DNA of 64,000 nt. Source: Gerris lacustris. Its lineage: Eukaryota; Arthropoda; Insecta; Hemiptera; Gerridae. The notes beneath the pieces are model-generated. The model worked only from the letters and a program-made list of their open reading frames with translations, had not been told where the DNA came from and did not search any database. This document shows, piece after piece, positions 33,611-45,925 of this stretch; the stretch's first letter is position 1; each line of letters starts with the position of its first letter. The stretch lies in contig OX578278.1 in the NCBI GenBank assembly GCA_951217055.1, positions 38,785,115 through 38,849,114 on the forward strand. Direction: 5' to 3'. Position numbers and translations under genes: made by a program.

Positions 33611-34734
33611 AGGAAGTGCGTTTGTATGCAATTTTAGTAAAAAATATTAATTTGTGATGGCAACACTGACCCACATGGCTGTCTCTTGTCATTTCCAAAT
33701 CTAGACCGGACGTGATCGTTTGTCTTTTGTCGACGGAATGTAAACATTTTGCAATAAATGTGTTATACATTCCAGATCACATTTACAGTAAGAGGTGAGT
33801 TTTCTTTTTATTATTTAATATGTCATAACATAACATTTACAATGAAGCGAAAATTATCAATAATCGACAGTATATTGTAGGGGAAAAACTTTTTAAAATG
33901 CCATTGGGGCAGTTTTGAACAAAACAGATGGGGTACCTTAGCATCTTTGTTCAAACTAACTAATGTGTCAAAAGCATTTAAATAGATATCTTTTTTGATA
34001 ATTTTATATCATGCAGTATTACTAAAAGATTTTGTTTACTGCCGTAAGGATTAGTTTACTTGATTCTTCTTCATTTGATTCTTTAACAAAACATTAGATG
34101 GTATTATTAAAATGTTCTCCAATGATTTCTAATGGTAACTTATACTTAATGAAAAGTTCATACCTGTAGTGATATAATAAAAAAAACAACAATTTTAAAA
34201 TTGACTTATTTCCATTTAACGCTAATGATTCAAAACTGTCCCAGGAGTGTTCATTGCTATACCCAACAGTTAAGGGAGCTTTGAACATCTGTTTCTGTTA
34301 CAGAAATGAGAATATTGACTTTATTTTTAGCTTTATATTTATACAAATGCGTATCGATTTTATTTCTTAATGATTAAGTTAACAATTCAGGATAAAAATG
34401 GTTAAGGGGTAAATCTTACATCGGACTTTTTTAAAACTGTTCCTTTTTACATTACAAAAACGATTTCAGTAGCATCTCGATAAATTCAATCTTATTTCTT
34501 AAAATTAATTTCAATCATTGTTTACATTTTAGGGAAAATGATGGAAGGTTATAGGTTATGATTATTTTAGGTGGTTATTTGTTATTTTAAGTAATTATTT
34601 AGCTCGACCCCCCCCCCCCCCCCCCATTTCAATGTCCCGTTTTGGACAAAAATTGTATGGACGCCCTATATATAGTCTATTCTTATATGTTCATAATACA
34701 TATCTTTTGTACCTACTTGAAGATTTACGAGTTT

Positions 34735-34970
34735 TAAGGTTCTCCCCTGAATCTACAAAAGTGCGGTTTTGAAAAGTAGTATAGGACTTCAGTTTGTGCA
34801 GACACGTAAAACCCGAACTACTAGACCGATTTTAATGGATTTATGTATTTTTTGAATGGTATACATAATTAGAAAAATCATACCTTTAGACGAAATTTAT
34901 TTTAGCTCTACCTTTTTAGCCCCCTCCCCCAGAAAAAAACTAAGCAAAATCTTTTTATCTCTCTCAGTAA
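34735..34970 (-). repeat. Element B, old fragment
   Basis: Reverse orientation relative to 25,003-25,609. Shared blocks include 'GTGCAGAC', 'ACTACTAGACCGATTTTAA', 'AGAAAAATCATACC' and 'AGCTCTA'. Highly diverged. Confidence 0.6.
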
Positions 34971-35048
34971 AAGGTGTTTATAAGGTGTTTAAGAATTTAT
35001 TAACCTCATCAATTTCAATCCAATCCCAATGAACTCATGTAATATATA

Positions 35049-35399
35049 CAGGGTGGTCCAAAAGTCCCCCCCCCCTCTTAACTTTTGAACGGTTTGAGAT
35101 AAATTAATGAAACTTAGGGGATCTCTACCATGCAAAGGGAAGTTTGTTTTCATGCAATCACCAACTAGGGGCAACCACCCACTTTGCCCCCAGGCCACCC
35201 AACTTCAAAATTTCAAATTGGAGTGTATATTTTTGATAGCATATTTGGATTCTACGGTGAAAAATAATAAACTTTTACTTGAAACTATTTTTTCTATCTC
35301 CAATATTTTGCCCCCTACAGGGGAGCAAAGATATCAAAATAAAATTCAAAATACAGTTCAAAAGTTAGGAGGGGGAGGGGAGACTTTTGGACCACCCTG
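35049..35399. mobile_element. mariner-type MITE
   Basis: TIRs CAGGGTGGTCCAAAAGTC(C/T)CC of about 45 bp, continuing to AACTTTTGAAC, flanked by TA (35047-35048 and 35400-35401). CAGGGTG.(T/C)CCAAAAGT ends are common among insect mariner-derived MITEs. No coding capacity. Confidence 0.8.
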
Positions 35400-35754
35400 T
35401 ATATAAGTCAATTTCCTGAAAAAAATTAATTTCAAGGAGATTTGAATAACTTAGATGTTCAATGGGGTACTAGCATAATTAAAGTTGGTCAGTGTTGTTG
35501 CTCGAATTAAATCAAGTAGAAGAATGTTTTAGATTTGAATTTAAATTTAGCGGGTGATGGAATGGTGGGAGGAGTCGCGTTGCATTGTAGGTAGATATAA
35601 GATCCGGTCGTAGGATCCTGGCAATAGACCAATAGGAATCGGTTTTCCGACCCGGTAAACTACCTCGGACTTGCTCGGTTATAATATATCGAGCTTTGCG
35701 ATTTAGCTGCGGTATGCTCGTGAGATTCCAGCCATTTTCCTCTTGAGTCTCCCT

Positions 35755-35920
35755 CAGTGCACTTCGAAGCTACAACCATTGATTTCTATACCGTCCTTAT
35801 TGCGCAAGTAGTACTCGATTTGGTTTATTATTTTATTTCCGGTTTCGTCAGTGATTATCAAAGTTCCAAAATTGAGTCCAAGTTGGAGTCTATCGGATTC
35901 AAGGATATTTACGCCGTGAG
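35755..35920 (+). promoter_or_regulatory. Possible distal promoter and non-coding first exon
   Basis: The stretch from about 35,540 to 36,010 is richer in GC and CpG than its surroundings and matches no repeat elsewhere in the window. It has an initiator-like TCAGTG (35754-35759) and a strong donor, CGTGAG|GTAAGC, at 35920/35921. No open frame runs through it, as expected of a 5' UTR exon. LC8, the next + strand gene, needs such an exon. The assignment is inference. Confidence 0.3.
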
Positions 35921-36009
35921 GTAAGCTGTGTGGACCTTGTTAGTCGGATGAGGCGTATCTGTTGAAGAATCCTTGTGTGGTCGTACTTCCATTGAGCCTT
36001 ATCGATCCG

Positions 36010-37906
36010 TAAGTCTTATGAATGAGTTTTAAACCCCATAACTCGTTTTTCTTCACGTAAAAACAAAAACAACGAACAAGTTTACAACAAAAACTGTAAA
36101 ATATATACAATTTTTTAGTTTTATATTTAAAACATAAATTAACTTAAAAATTAATTGATTCTTGTTTTGCTTAACAATTTGCAAAGTTACTTCTACCAAA
36201 TCGACGAGCACACTTATAACAAAAGAAAGTTGTGCACTTTGTTTTTATTTTATTTATATAGCCCACTCATATTATGTCTTATTTATGGTTTCATTTTTAA
36301 TTTTTTTTTTTTATTAGGTACATGGATTGGAGTCATTGTTATAATCATTTTTATCTCGAGATAAGTTCGGCGCGTAGGTGTATATGAACCCCACCTACTT
36401 CACCGCCTACGCTATCTCACTTCGTTCCCATATTGCCATCAAATTAAACGACATTTTATTATTTCAACCCTAATTATTTTGTTTTATTAATTGTGTATTT
36501 CGCTGAATATTAGACATTTGTTTACCTAGATCTTGTTATTTTTTAAATAAAAGGTCTTAGTTGGTCAAAGATGACGCAATCGTAGGTAGTTAAATTTTAT
36601 CGCAGATTTTATTTAATGTGTATTTCCCTAAATATTGTAAATTTGTTCAACTAGTTCTTGGTATTTATAAAATATAAGGGTTTAGTTGGTTTAAGTGACC
36701 CAATCTTAATTAGATTTACAGCAGTTTTAAACATTTTAGTTCGATATACCTATTTTTTTTATTTGTTTAAAATTTTAGTTTTTAACACCTAAACCAATTT
36801 TAATTAAAATACCAGGAAACAGTCAAGATTTCGACTTCTTTTATAGATTAAAATAGTTTACATATAGGTTTTAAATGATAAAAGTTCTTAACCTTTCGTT
36901 GGACACGCAATATGAATCAGTGAATCCCAACAAAGTGCAATTGATCTGAGAGATTAATTACAAAAACATGCGATAAATTGTCATTATAGCATGGAAAAAA
37001 TTTCTTGAAAACCCTCCAGTTATAAATTATTTATTTTAGATGTGAAATAATATTTTTGTTACATTTTATTTAAAAAAGGAAAAGAAAAAAAATAAACACG
37101 ATCGGGCACAACTATTCATTTGATTGATTAGTAGATTAGTTCACCCAAAAAAGGGTTGAAAATGAAAATTAGAGGGTTTAAAACTCAATTAATAATACTT
37201 AAATAAGTAATTAAGTAACAAAACTTGCGTTACGACAGATTTATAAAAAAAAATTCCAAATAGTGAAAAAAAAGTAATAAATGAATGTGATAGGGCGCAA
37301 TTCTCTCAATATTATTAGATAATTCCATTGCAGTCCTAGAGCATCAGCATACTGAAAATAAAATGTTGGTAGCACAGCCAAGGTGGTAAGGAGTAAGGAA
37401 GATACCAAGGAGCGGGAGCCTGCCGTCTACTGTGAAACACAGAACCTTGACCTTGGCAGACAAAAATGTAGACTCATGTTACATGTTTAATAAATCCCAT
37501 AAATTTATTGTGCCTGATGGAGGGTTAACCGGCTTTCCAAGTTACATTGTTGATATTTAAATGTTAAAACCAATAGTGAACCTTGATAATAATGCATTTT
37601 CATTAAATTAAATATTTCAAGTTAAGATATTAAGCTAGTGATAATGTATTTATTAAAATATCTGGTCGAAGTCGAAGTAAGATTCGTGGATCATAATATA
37701 AAAAATAAAACAAATCTGTCCGATGCATTTCTCAACTGAACTTTTAGCCCAGTGCCCAGTGAAATAAGGCGAAGAAAGAGGCTCTGTGCCGAATAAATCC
37801 AATAAAGTTGCATTTTTGCACACACTCTTATTAAGGTATTATAAGAAGGGTGTGAAAAGTCCCCATCAATATTCAAGGTCAAAGGTCACGAAAATTGGCT
37901 TTTACA
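36010..37906. other. AT-rich DNA, no gene recognised
   Basis: No exon with convincing splice sites and no repeat partner was seen. A GC-richer patch at 37,365-37,460 may be an old SINE fragment. Confidence 0.4.
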
Positions 37907-37942
37907 ATTAATCGGACGACAATTATATTTATATATAACAAA

Positions 37943-38392
37943 CTAGCTGGATACCCGTGCTTCGCTACGGAGTGTTATTATAATTAGATAGAAGTCTATA
38001 AACTACCATAAAGTAACATATAAATTATTTCACTATGCGAGAATATCTAGATTCTATCCCTCCCACTTATAAGCTAATTTTCATATATCCTAACCCCCCC
38101 CCCCCCCCCCCCCCCTTAAATGAAAGTATGACAAAACTGTACATAACAACAATTATTATTGTACTCTTAAAGAGCTTTTGCATCATGAAGGGTAGGTATT
38201 CATTACATTGACCCCATATTCATTACTTGTACCGTACCCCTGTGTACCAAAGTTTAAATTTCGAAAATTCATGTAGACAGTGATTTTCCCCTTGCTTTGA
38301 AGGCCAAGTGTGCAAATTTTCATTGAGATCGGACTAAAACTGTAGATTTGTATAAGGAATATACGCACACATACGTTGATTTTTATTGTACA
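37943..38392 (-). mobile_element. Helitron Hel-D1 (short, tandem partner)
   Basis: On the minus strand it ends with a hairpin (CGTAGCGAAGCACG) and CTAG at 37946-37943, followed by the host T. Its 5' end abuts the 3' CTAG of Hel-D2 and reads ATAAAAATCAACGTATGTG, like the Hel-D2 start but without a perfect TC. Confidence 0.65.
38094..38115 (+). repeat. Homopolymer C tract (22 C)
   Basis: Twenty-two consecutive C. Comparable C or G runs of 9-17 occur near 1183, 9058, 16970, 24421, 29522, 34610 and 49721. Confidence 0.9.
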
Positions 38393-38427
38393 CTAGCTGA
38401 AGTACCCGGCGCAGCCCGGGTTGTATA

Positions 38428-39214
38428 CAGTGCCGGTTTTTGAGGCCCTAGGCCAAATTTTACTAGCGGCCCCTCCCCCACATTATTTTTTCATCCTAGT
38501 TTTTATGAACCATAGAAGTTCTATAATTAGGTTTTCTTTGAATTTTTTTACAAAACCGTTAGGTAAGTTAATATTCGTAGGCCTAACTTAACTTCACTAA
38601 TGTCAAACAAGTATATTGAATTGGATGATTTTTTTAAATTCTTGAATAAATACTTTTTAATTTGGTTTTACGTACTACAAAATATGTGGTTAGGTTTTAA
38701 TAAATAGGCCGATAAAACTCACATTTTTTATTGAATTTTATTTATTTGTAGAACCTTTTTTAAAAACTTATAAATATAAATGTATAGTTCAGGAGATAGC
38801 GTGCCAAATAGAGTGTTTGACTAACATCAAGTTAATCTTTTGGTGCCTGTAAAAAATACGTGGACGGCTAAGTTCGTCTGCGGAACATAAGCTCGTCACC
38901 TAAAAAGAAAAATAAAGACGATAGAAAGCGGCCATGTCCCGGCCATTTTGGTAAACAATGTGATTTTCATGATCCCGAATTCAAAATTAGTCAGTAGACC
39001 AAAAATCAAGTTGATGTTAGCTTGTCACTTGATAGGTGACCACTCTTATTTGGAGTAATAATTGAATAACTAACCTATCAATAAGAAATACTTCTTAGAA
39101 TATACTGTGTCAAAGGCGCTGAGCGGCAAGCCATAACAATGTATTGCCCGCATATCTGCGGCCCCCGCCCCCTAAGACCGCGGCCTAGTCGGCCTAGTCG
39201 AAAATCCGGCACTG
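38428..39214. mobile_element. hAT-like non-autonomous element in Hel-D2
   Basis: Ends CAGTGCCGGTTTTTGAGGCC and the complement of CAGTGCCGGATTTTCGACTA, flanked by 8-bp GTTGTATA (38420-38427) and GTTGTAAA (39215-39222). CAGTG termini with 8-bp duplications are typical of hAT. It contains half of a foldback element. Confidence 0.8.
38786..39080. mobile_element. Foldback element FB-A copy 3, half only
   Basis: Matches the left arm and centre of copy 1 (AGTTCAGGAGATAG, 'ACTAACATCAAG', 'TCTTTTGGTGCC', 'GGCTAAGTTCGTCTGCGG', 'CTAACCTATC') and stops at the start of the right arm. It lies inside the hAT element. Confidence 0.7.
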
Positions 39215-40639
39215 GTTGTAAAGAAAAATCAAGACCTTAGTGACTAAAATAACAATAAAGAAGTAGATACCTAAATGTATATTATAAAAGTATCAGAACA
39301 TTGTAAAATAAATATGAATAAATCTTGTGAGGAAATTATGTTACAAACCTTATAAACCTTAATTCTTTTAACTGGACCATGTCATACCACGAATAAATCT
39401 CTTATTTTTTGGCTGAAAACTGGACAAATGTCAATTCCCTCTATACTAAATGAAAATATAACAAAAGTGTACATAACAACAATTACTACATTCTTTAAAA
39501 ACTTTCCAATGACTGGATCATGAGGAATATATCTGACTAAGACTTTTGTACCCCGTACCCCTGTGTACCAAAATATAAATTTCGAAATCACATGTATTTT
39601 CAGTAACAAGCAAGGGGACCTTCGAAGCAACTGTCTGCATGAGATATTTGAACATTAATTTTAGTACGCAGGGGTTCGGGGTACAAATTTTTAAGTAGCG
39701 AATACCCTCCATGATGCATATCGTTGAAATACTCTGTAAGAGTGCAGTAAGTTAAGATTAAGATTTGTATAAAAGAAATACCCTTATACAGACACTCTTC
39801 TTTATAATAGATACAGATTTGTGTGAAAAATATTTTTTATTTTTTTTCAATCCCCCCTCCCCCCTCCTAAATGAAAAGATGCCAAAAACGTACATAACAA
39901 CAATTACTGTACTCTTAAAAAGCTTTTCAACGATATGCATCATGAAGGCTATTCATTGCTTTGACATTTGTACCCCTTACCCCTGGGTACCTAGAATTAA
40001 ATTTAGAAAATTCATGTACACAGTGACCTTCCCCTTGCTTTGAACGTAAAGTGTGCAAATATTCATCGAGATCAGAATAAAACTGTAGATTTATAATAAG
40101 TATAAATTAGTATAAAGGACATACCCACAGACTTTCTTTTCTTTTTTTCAGACTTTCTTGTTGTACACACACTCACACATACGTTGACTTTTATATATAT
40201 AGATAGATTGTAATATTAATTATTCTCTACAAGTTTGGTTGTATTCCTTTTTTACGTACGAGCAGCCGTTTTAACGTAATTCGCCTCCAAAAAAGCATAA
40301 ATTGCATAGACTAAACCCGTAACATCAATTAATTTGTTTCCACACCACCTTTGAGGTAGAATGCATGGCGAGTTTTTTTTTACTTTGCCTCACCTCTGGT
40401 AGGAAAAATATTGTTTTCACACAAATTTTTTTTTCGAGATTTCAACTGAAATACCCGTTTTGGGCGTTTTTAAGACCTCCTGAGTGGTTTACAGCATGAC
40501 GTCGGTATGTGTGTATATATGTTATCATTTATCATCGTAGCGCCCGCAGGGTATTTAACCTAGAGCGTTGAAACTTGGCAGAAAAATCAGTCCTTTCTTC
40601 TAGTTGTGCTGCCCGGAAAAAAAAAATCCGCTATCTTGA

Positions 40640-40990
40640 ACCCTGGATGTTGAGTCAGCAAAAATTAAAAAAATCGACAAGTGGTCCGATCAAGTTGAAA
40701 TTTGGCTTGAATGTGCCTCTTTGTATGACAAACAAATCCACCAATTTATTATTTTAATTTTTGTAATTTGAAACTTTGACGATTAATTATACCGAAAGTA
40801 TAAATATGTTTTTGACATAAAGCATATCGTTCGAACCGGTAAAAAATAAGGAACAAATATAAAAAAACCCAATGAAATTCCATTTATTAGTTTGAAAGTT
40901 ATAAGCGAACATAATTATTAATTAGTGCGATACTTTTGTTAGACGTCAAAGTTTGTTTTCATTTGTCAAAATACCGCCAAAATTAAAATA
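40640..40990 (-). repeat. Repeat shared, inverted, with 33,260-33,610
   Basis: See the partner at 33,260-33,610. Here it is part of the interior of the large TIR element, just upstream of the EEWGW-type pseudogene. Confidence 0.6.
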
Positions 40991-41028
40991 ATGAAATTGA
41001 GGATAATGGAATACGTTTCCTTCTGACG

Positions 41029-41973
41029 ATGTATGGAGCCCCAGTATCAGAAGTTTCTATTGATTATTACCGATGCTTGAGTTTTGCGAAATCAACTAGA
41101 CTAAATACTCTGGTAAAATTTTCATCTCTCCCATCAATAGCCGCTAAACAGAATTTATAACCATGTATACTACCAGGTTCTAACATGTTAAGCAAGGAGT
41201 TAAATCCTGAAGAGTGGGGATGGGCAATTAGTCACAATGCTTTGGAGCCTATTACGACTTTATTACCACCCGCGCCAAATGATCTCCTCGAATCAATTTT
41301 TACTTTCTCATATAAAGAGAAAGTATTGTGATGGCGCGAAAATTCGATTTTGAGATTTTGATGGATTTACACGTTTTGAGGTCCCCTGAGTCCAAAAAAG
41401 TGGTTTTTAAAAAATGTCTGTCTGTCGTCTGTCGTCTGTCGTCTGTCTGTCGTCTGTGCAGACGCCTGGAGCCCAAACTACTGGGCCGATTTTGACGAAA
41501 TTTGGCATACATGTTCAGAAAAATCATACCCCGAGGCGAAATCGAGAAATGAATTTTAGCTCTAAATTTGGGGGCGCTACCCCCCAAAAACTCTGAAAAA
41601 ACATGAAAAAAAATTATTTCTCGAAAACGGTTCCGACGATTTTGATTAAAAAATTCTAAAATGTAGTCCATTTGAATACGAATCCAACGATATAAGCCGT
41701 TTTCCCGGGAAAAATCTAGTTCCTGAGATATTAGCTTAAAACGCGGACGGAGAGAGCCCGGGTTCGATTCTCCGACCAGGAGAAGTTATTTTTATGATAA
41801 ATTTTGATGAAATGTTCAATAATAATTAAATTTATTTATCAAGGAAAACACTGGGCTAAATAATTATGAACTCGTATATGAGAAAGTTTGTCTGAGTTGT
41901 CTCGGACCGATTTTTTTCTAATTGTTACAATTGCGTTTTAAACTGCAGTGGGTACAGTGGGTAAGTTGGAGAT
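41029..41973 (+). pseudogene. Remnant of a repetitive-element protein (EEWGW / PPAP type), split by element B
   Basis: The frame from ATG 41029 reads MYGAPVSEVSIDYYRCLSFA, has a TAA at 41158-41160, then continues in the same frame with 'LNPEEWGWAISHNALEPITT' and 'LLPPAPNDLLESIF' to about 41,301, where element B is inserted. After element B, 'SNCYNCVLNCSGYSG' reads on from about 41,918. From memory, insect repeat-encoded proteins with 'EEWGW', 'PPAP..LL' and a Cys-rich tail (C.C...C) are common and unclassified. One stop plus the insertion make it non-functional. It may be the gene of the surrounding large TIR element. Confidence 0.5.
41302..41912 (-). mobile_element. Element B, near-intact copy inserted in a transposon gene
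   Basis: Reverse orientation of 25,003-25,609 and nearly identical along its length ('GGCGCGAAAATTCGATTTTG', 'GTGCAGACGCCTGGAGCC', 'AGCCCGGGTTCGATTCTCC', 'GAGTTGTCTCGGACCGATTT'). T-rich sequence flanks both ends. It starts with the stem CTTTCTC...GAGAAAG. Confidence 0.75.
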
Positions 41974-42099
41974 AAAAATAGCAAATATATATAAAAAAAA
42001 AAATAAACAACTTAATTTTAAAAATTATAAACATTTTATGATTAATCCTTTTAAAAATTAAATTTAAAAAACGTCCCATTTGTCATTATAAATAGTTAA

Positions 42100-42572
<473 letters not shown>

Positions 42573-42821
42573 CATTTTATGAAAATAGATTAGGCCTAAC
42601 GGGGAAACTATGTAAAAAATAACGCGCCATATATTCTACCTCAAAGGTGGTGTGGAAACAAATGAATTGTTGTTACGGGTTTAGCCTATGCAATTTATGC
42701 TTTTTTGGAGGCGTATTACTTGAAAATGGTTGCTCGTACGTAAAAAAGGTATATAACCAAACTTGTAGAGAATAATTAATTTTACAATTTGTTATATAAC
42801 TATAATTGTTGTCCGATTAAT

Positions 42822-44820
42822 AAAATTACATGTTGACTGAAGAAGCGAAGTCAAGGCAGGAAAATGTTAATTACCTGCTAAGGTGTAACCGAAGCAGGTA
42901 ATCTTTAAATGAGTCAGAAATGTTTCCTTTGCTGCATAGTTACATACAATATTTAATTTATCTACTGACGGCAGAAAAATTACACTAATTATTCTATTCC
43001 CTTTTTAATATACCTATAAAAGATTGTTGTAAAAAAAACAAAAGTTTGAGTCATCAAGAAAACAAAACAAAGGCAAAACGAATTCAGTGTTGCCACTTAA
43101 CAGCTGTTCTTTATCTCAATTTTTAGCGATTTTTTAAAAAAAAAAATCAATGTATAATAATAAAATTTGTTTTATTACTATAATTATTTAAGTTACCTTA
43201 TTTTCAAAATAGATATAAATATTTAGCAGAATATTACGCTTAAATATATAAAAATTAACTATGTTGGAGAGTTTATAACCTGCGATGTAGTAACCTTTTT
43301 GTAGTAATTTTTGACATTTTTATGTTTAGGCTATGGAACATAATCAACAAAAAGGTATGTTACTTTTAGCTCAGAAAAGTATAACAGGGAGTTAAAAAGC
43401 TATATGAGGTGTGTAATCCAGTCTCCAGCTGTTTACACACTGGGCCTCCCTCCACCGCACGTCATAGGGCCGAAGAGAGTCGAAAATACTTATATGCGTG
43501 ACAGGGAGTTGGGAAAGTACAGGAGGTTGCCATCAACTCTCAGCCCTCTCGGCCTACCTAGTATAAAGGCATATTAACAATTCGTAGAAGACGGGCCGGC
43601 GCCTTTGAATTCAGTATTTTGTAATCAAGCCGCGGCAGTGCCGGTGTGGAGATAAGAATAAAAATGATCTTCCATCTACTTTTATCAATTACTTGAATAA
43701 ATTACGGATTTTATTTCATTTTATGTCGGTAGCTTACACAGAGCGAAAACATGAAAATGTCTCATTGTCTTGCGGACTCGTATGCAAGAAGTATTTTTTT
43801 TTTTTATAATTTTGCAGCCTGTTGGTTATTTTGTTGACACTTTGAACTTTGAACTTTTGCTGACACTTTATTATTTTGCTGCGTGTTTTTTTTTGACGTT
43901 ACAAAAGAATCAAGAAAAATGACATTTTGCAGATTGAAAATAGTACAACAATGCTTAATTTTGCTGCCGTGAGTAGATAAAATATATTTATATCTTATAT
44001 TATATTAAACTGTTTATACCTGAGTGCTGGAGTGATTTTATTTCACCTGCAAGGTTAAATTGTTTAAATTCTCTGAGTTCGAATCCCAAAGGTGAGACAT
44101 TTTTTACACTGATGATCTCATCGAGTAGATGAGTGAAGTGGATAATGACCTAAGCTGTTGAACGGGACTAAAAGAACAACAATAGTTTAAAAAAATATGT
44201 GGCACTAACAAACAATGATATTGAAGGTAATTAACTCAATTCAAACTTGTATGTGCTGTGTAGTCAGAAACCTACGGCTTTTGAAGATAAATAATATTGA
44301 AATAAAGCTGAAGGATAAAATTGGTGCACCATTTACTATCAGTGTAGTATTGGAAAAAGTCGTGAGTTAGTTTGCAGAAAGAAGGAATAAGAGAATTTGA
44401 TCAAATTAGACAAAAACAGCAGCTATATGGATATGGTAATAATAAGATGGCTGTAAATCTTTCCTAGAATAAATCATAAAGGAATAAGCCTCCGCCTCTA
44501 AATGAGATTAAGAGTTGTAATCCTACAGAATGTTTATCTTTAAATAAATTTCAAAACGTGCTGTACTAACAATTTTTTATATTATTATTCTTGCGGCATC
44601 ATTATAAATAATTATTCTTCGGTATCTTGCATAAAATAAGTAAGCGAAACTAGAAATATTATATTTCTTAAAAATTATAAAAGCATTTTTGGGTTATCTT
44701 ATCTACTTTTAATGCGGGCCCAATATATAAATATTAAAGAATAAGACAAAATAATTAACTACAAAAGCCTCGGGTAAGGCTTAAAACATACATTAGGTAC
44801 CCTTTGCATTTGTACCCAAA
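42822..44820. other. Intergenic DNA, no gene recognised
   Basis: A GC-richer block at about 43,420-43,660 ('GACGGGCCGGCGCC', 'AGCCGCGGCAGTGCC') has no open frame and is followed by a block shared with 29,862. Otherwise AT-rich. Confidence 0.4.
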
Positions 44821-44829
44821 TAACTAAAA

Positions 44830-45500
44830 TATACAACCAGGTGGGCACCCACGGGGGAGGGCTGAAGCCCCCCTCCCCCAGAGCCTTCTAGAAAATATAC
44901 AGACTTAAGAAAATATTATTTACTTATTGGAAATACTCATGAGGAAAACGATGAAAGTGTATTTTTTAAATACTTACTGATCACACACATAATGAGTTAA
45001 GTTTTTTAATACGAACTATACATTCCCCCTCCCCCCTACTTTTTACCCCCTTCTTGCTCCCTCCTGGTGGCGAACTTATAACGGATTGGGTTCCAGCCCC
45101 CCAGAAAAAATCCTGGTTTGCGGCAGATGTCGTAATAATATAATTTTCGTCCCACTCTAAGTCTGTAGGCCTGATTGCCGACCTATAGATTGCTTATAGA
45201 ATTAAATCCATTGAATTAAATTAGGATGAGGTTACTAAATTGGTCCGATTGCCGCCTGGGCCCGGATTTTTGGCGATGGAATTAAAAAAAAATTAAATTG
45301 AATTAGGATGCGTTCATTAAACTATTTCGGCCCGATTATTGCGGATTATTGGCGATAGAATTATAATTCCTAAAATTGAATTGTGATGCGACACTAGACC
45401 GGCCCGATTACCGGTTATTAATATAATAACCTATCTATAAGTTTATATAATATGAAAAAGACAAAACTTGAATTTTATTTATATAGATATAGATATAAAT
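44830..45500. repeat. Helitron-like repeat with internal tandem units (tentative)
   Basis: The right end on the minus strand reads TCTATATCTATATAAATAAA then TTCAAGTTTTGTC, like Helitron 5' ends here. The left side has the hairpin GTGGGCACCCAC near 44,845 but no clear CTAG. About three units of 80-110 bp ('GAATTAGGATGCG', 'GGCCCGATTATTG', 'TGGCGAT.GAATTA') lie at 45,170-45,410. Confidence 0.35.
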
Positions 45501-45925
45501 AGCTAATATCACTCTCTCATCAAGCACGGTATCTCTAGATGGGCTGTGACGAGTATGACAAGTGAGCTGGCCGGGCCTTCTATGGGGATAGATAGGTAGC
45601 AGAACATGCTTTCAGCAAACCATGATGCAAGTCAATGAACTGGAATTGTTGGCTATTGCAGGAGCATAGGGCGGTGAAGAAAAAGAAAAAAAGTAAGGGG
45701 ATACAGAAAAGAATTTGAAGCCACTTTGTGAGTGTGCCAAAGGGCATTCATCCCTGTAGACTGTAGACCCTTGTTAAATATAAAAGCTCCCTTGTTAAAT
45801 ACGTTTAACAATTCTCATTCTGGGCCCGTCCCATACCTGGCCCGGCCTAACATAACTGAACTTCTTCTTGGTGCAGAGTCTTGGTATTTGTGGGAAATAA
45901 AGAAAGAAAAAAAATAATAATAAAA
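45500..45925 (+). repeat. Probable LINE 3' end
   Basis: Ends 'TATTTGTGGGAAATAAAGAA' followed by A-rich sequence, as LINE 3' UTRs do. Upstream text is GC-richer and weakly coding-like but has no intact domain. Confidence 0.3.

Larger units (their letters stand above)
38393..40207 (-). mobile_element. Helitron Hel-D2, carrying a hAT insertion
   Basis: On the minus strand it begins TCTATCTATATATATAAAAG (40207) and ends with the hairpin CCCGGGCTGCGCCGGG and CTAG (38396-38393). Internal units ('ACCCCTGTGTACC.AA', 'TTTCGAAAATTCATGTA', 'CCCCTTGCTTTGAA') occur near 39,550 and 39,980 and also in Hel-D1 near 38,240. No Rep/helicase. Confidence 0.7.

Noticed and set aside
33660..33795. Second possible 5' UTR exon ending AAGAG|GTGAGT
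   Set aside because: It adjoins a repeat and lacks an initiator-like start; weaker than the site at 35,755-35,920.
35107..35406. 99-aa frame
   Set aside because: Entirely inside the 351-bp mariner MITE and reading through its TIR; not a gene.
41300..41671. 123-aa frame on the minus strand
   Set aside because: Lies inside element B and includes its GTCTGTCTGTC run; a repeat shadow with no domain.
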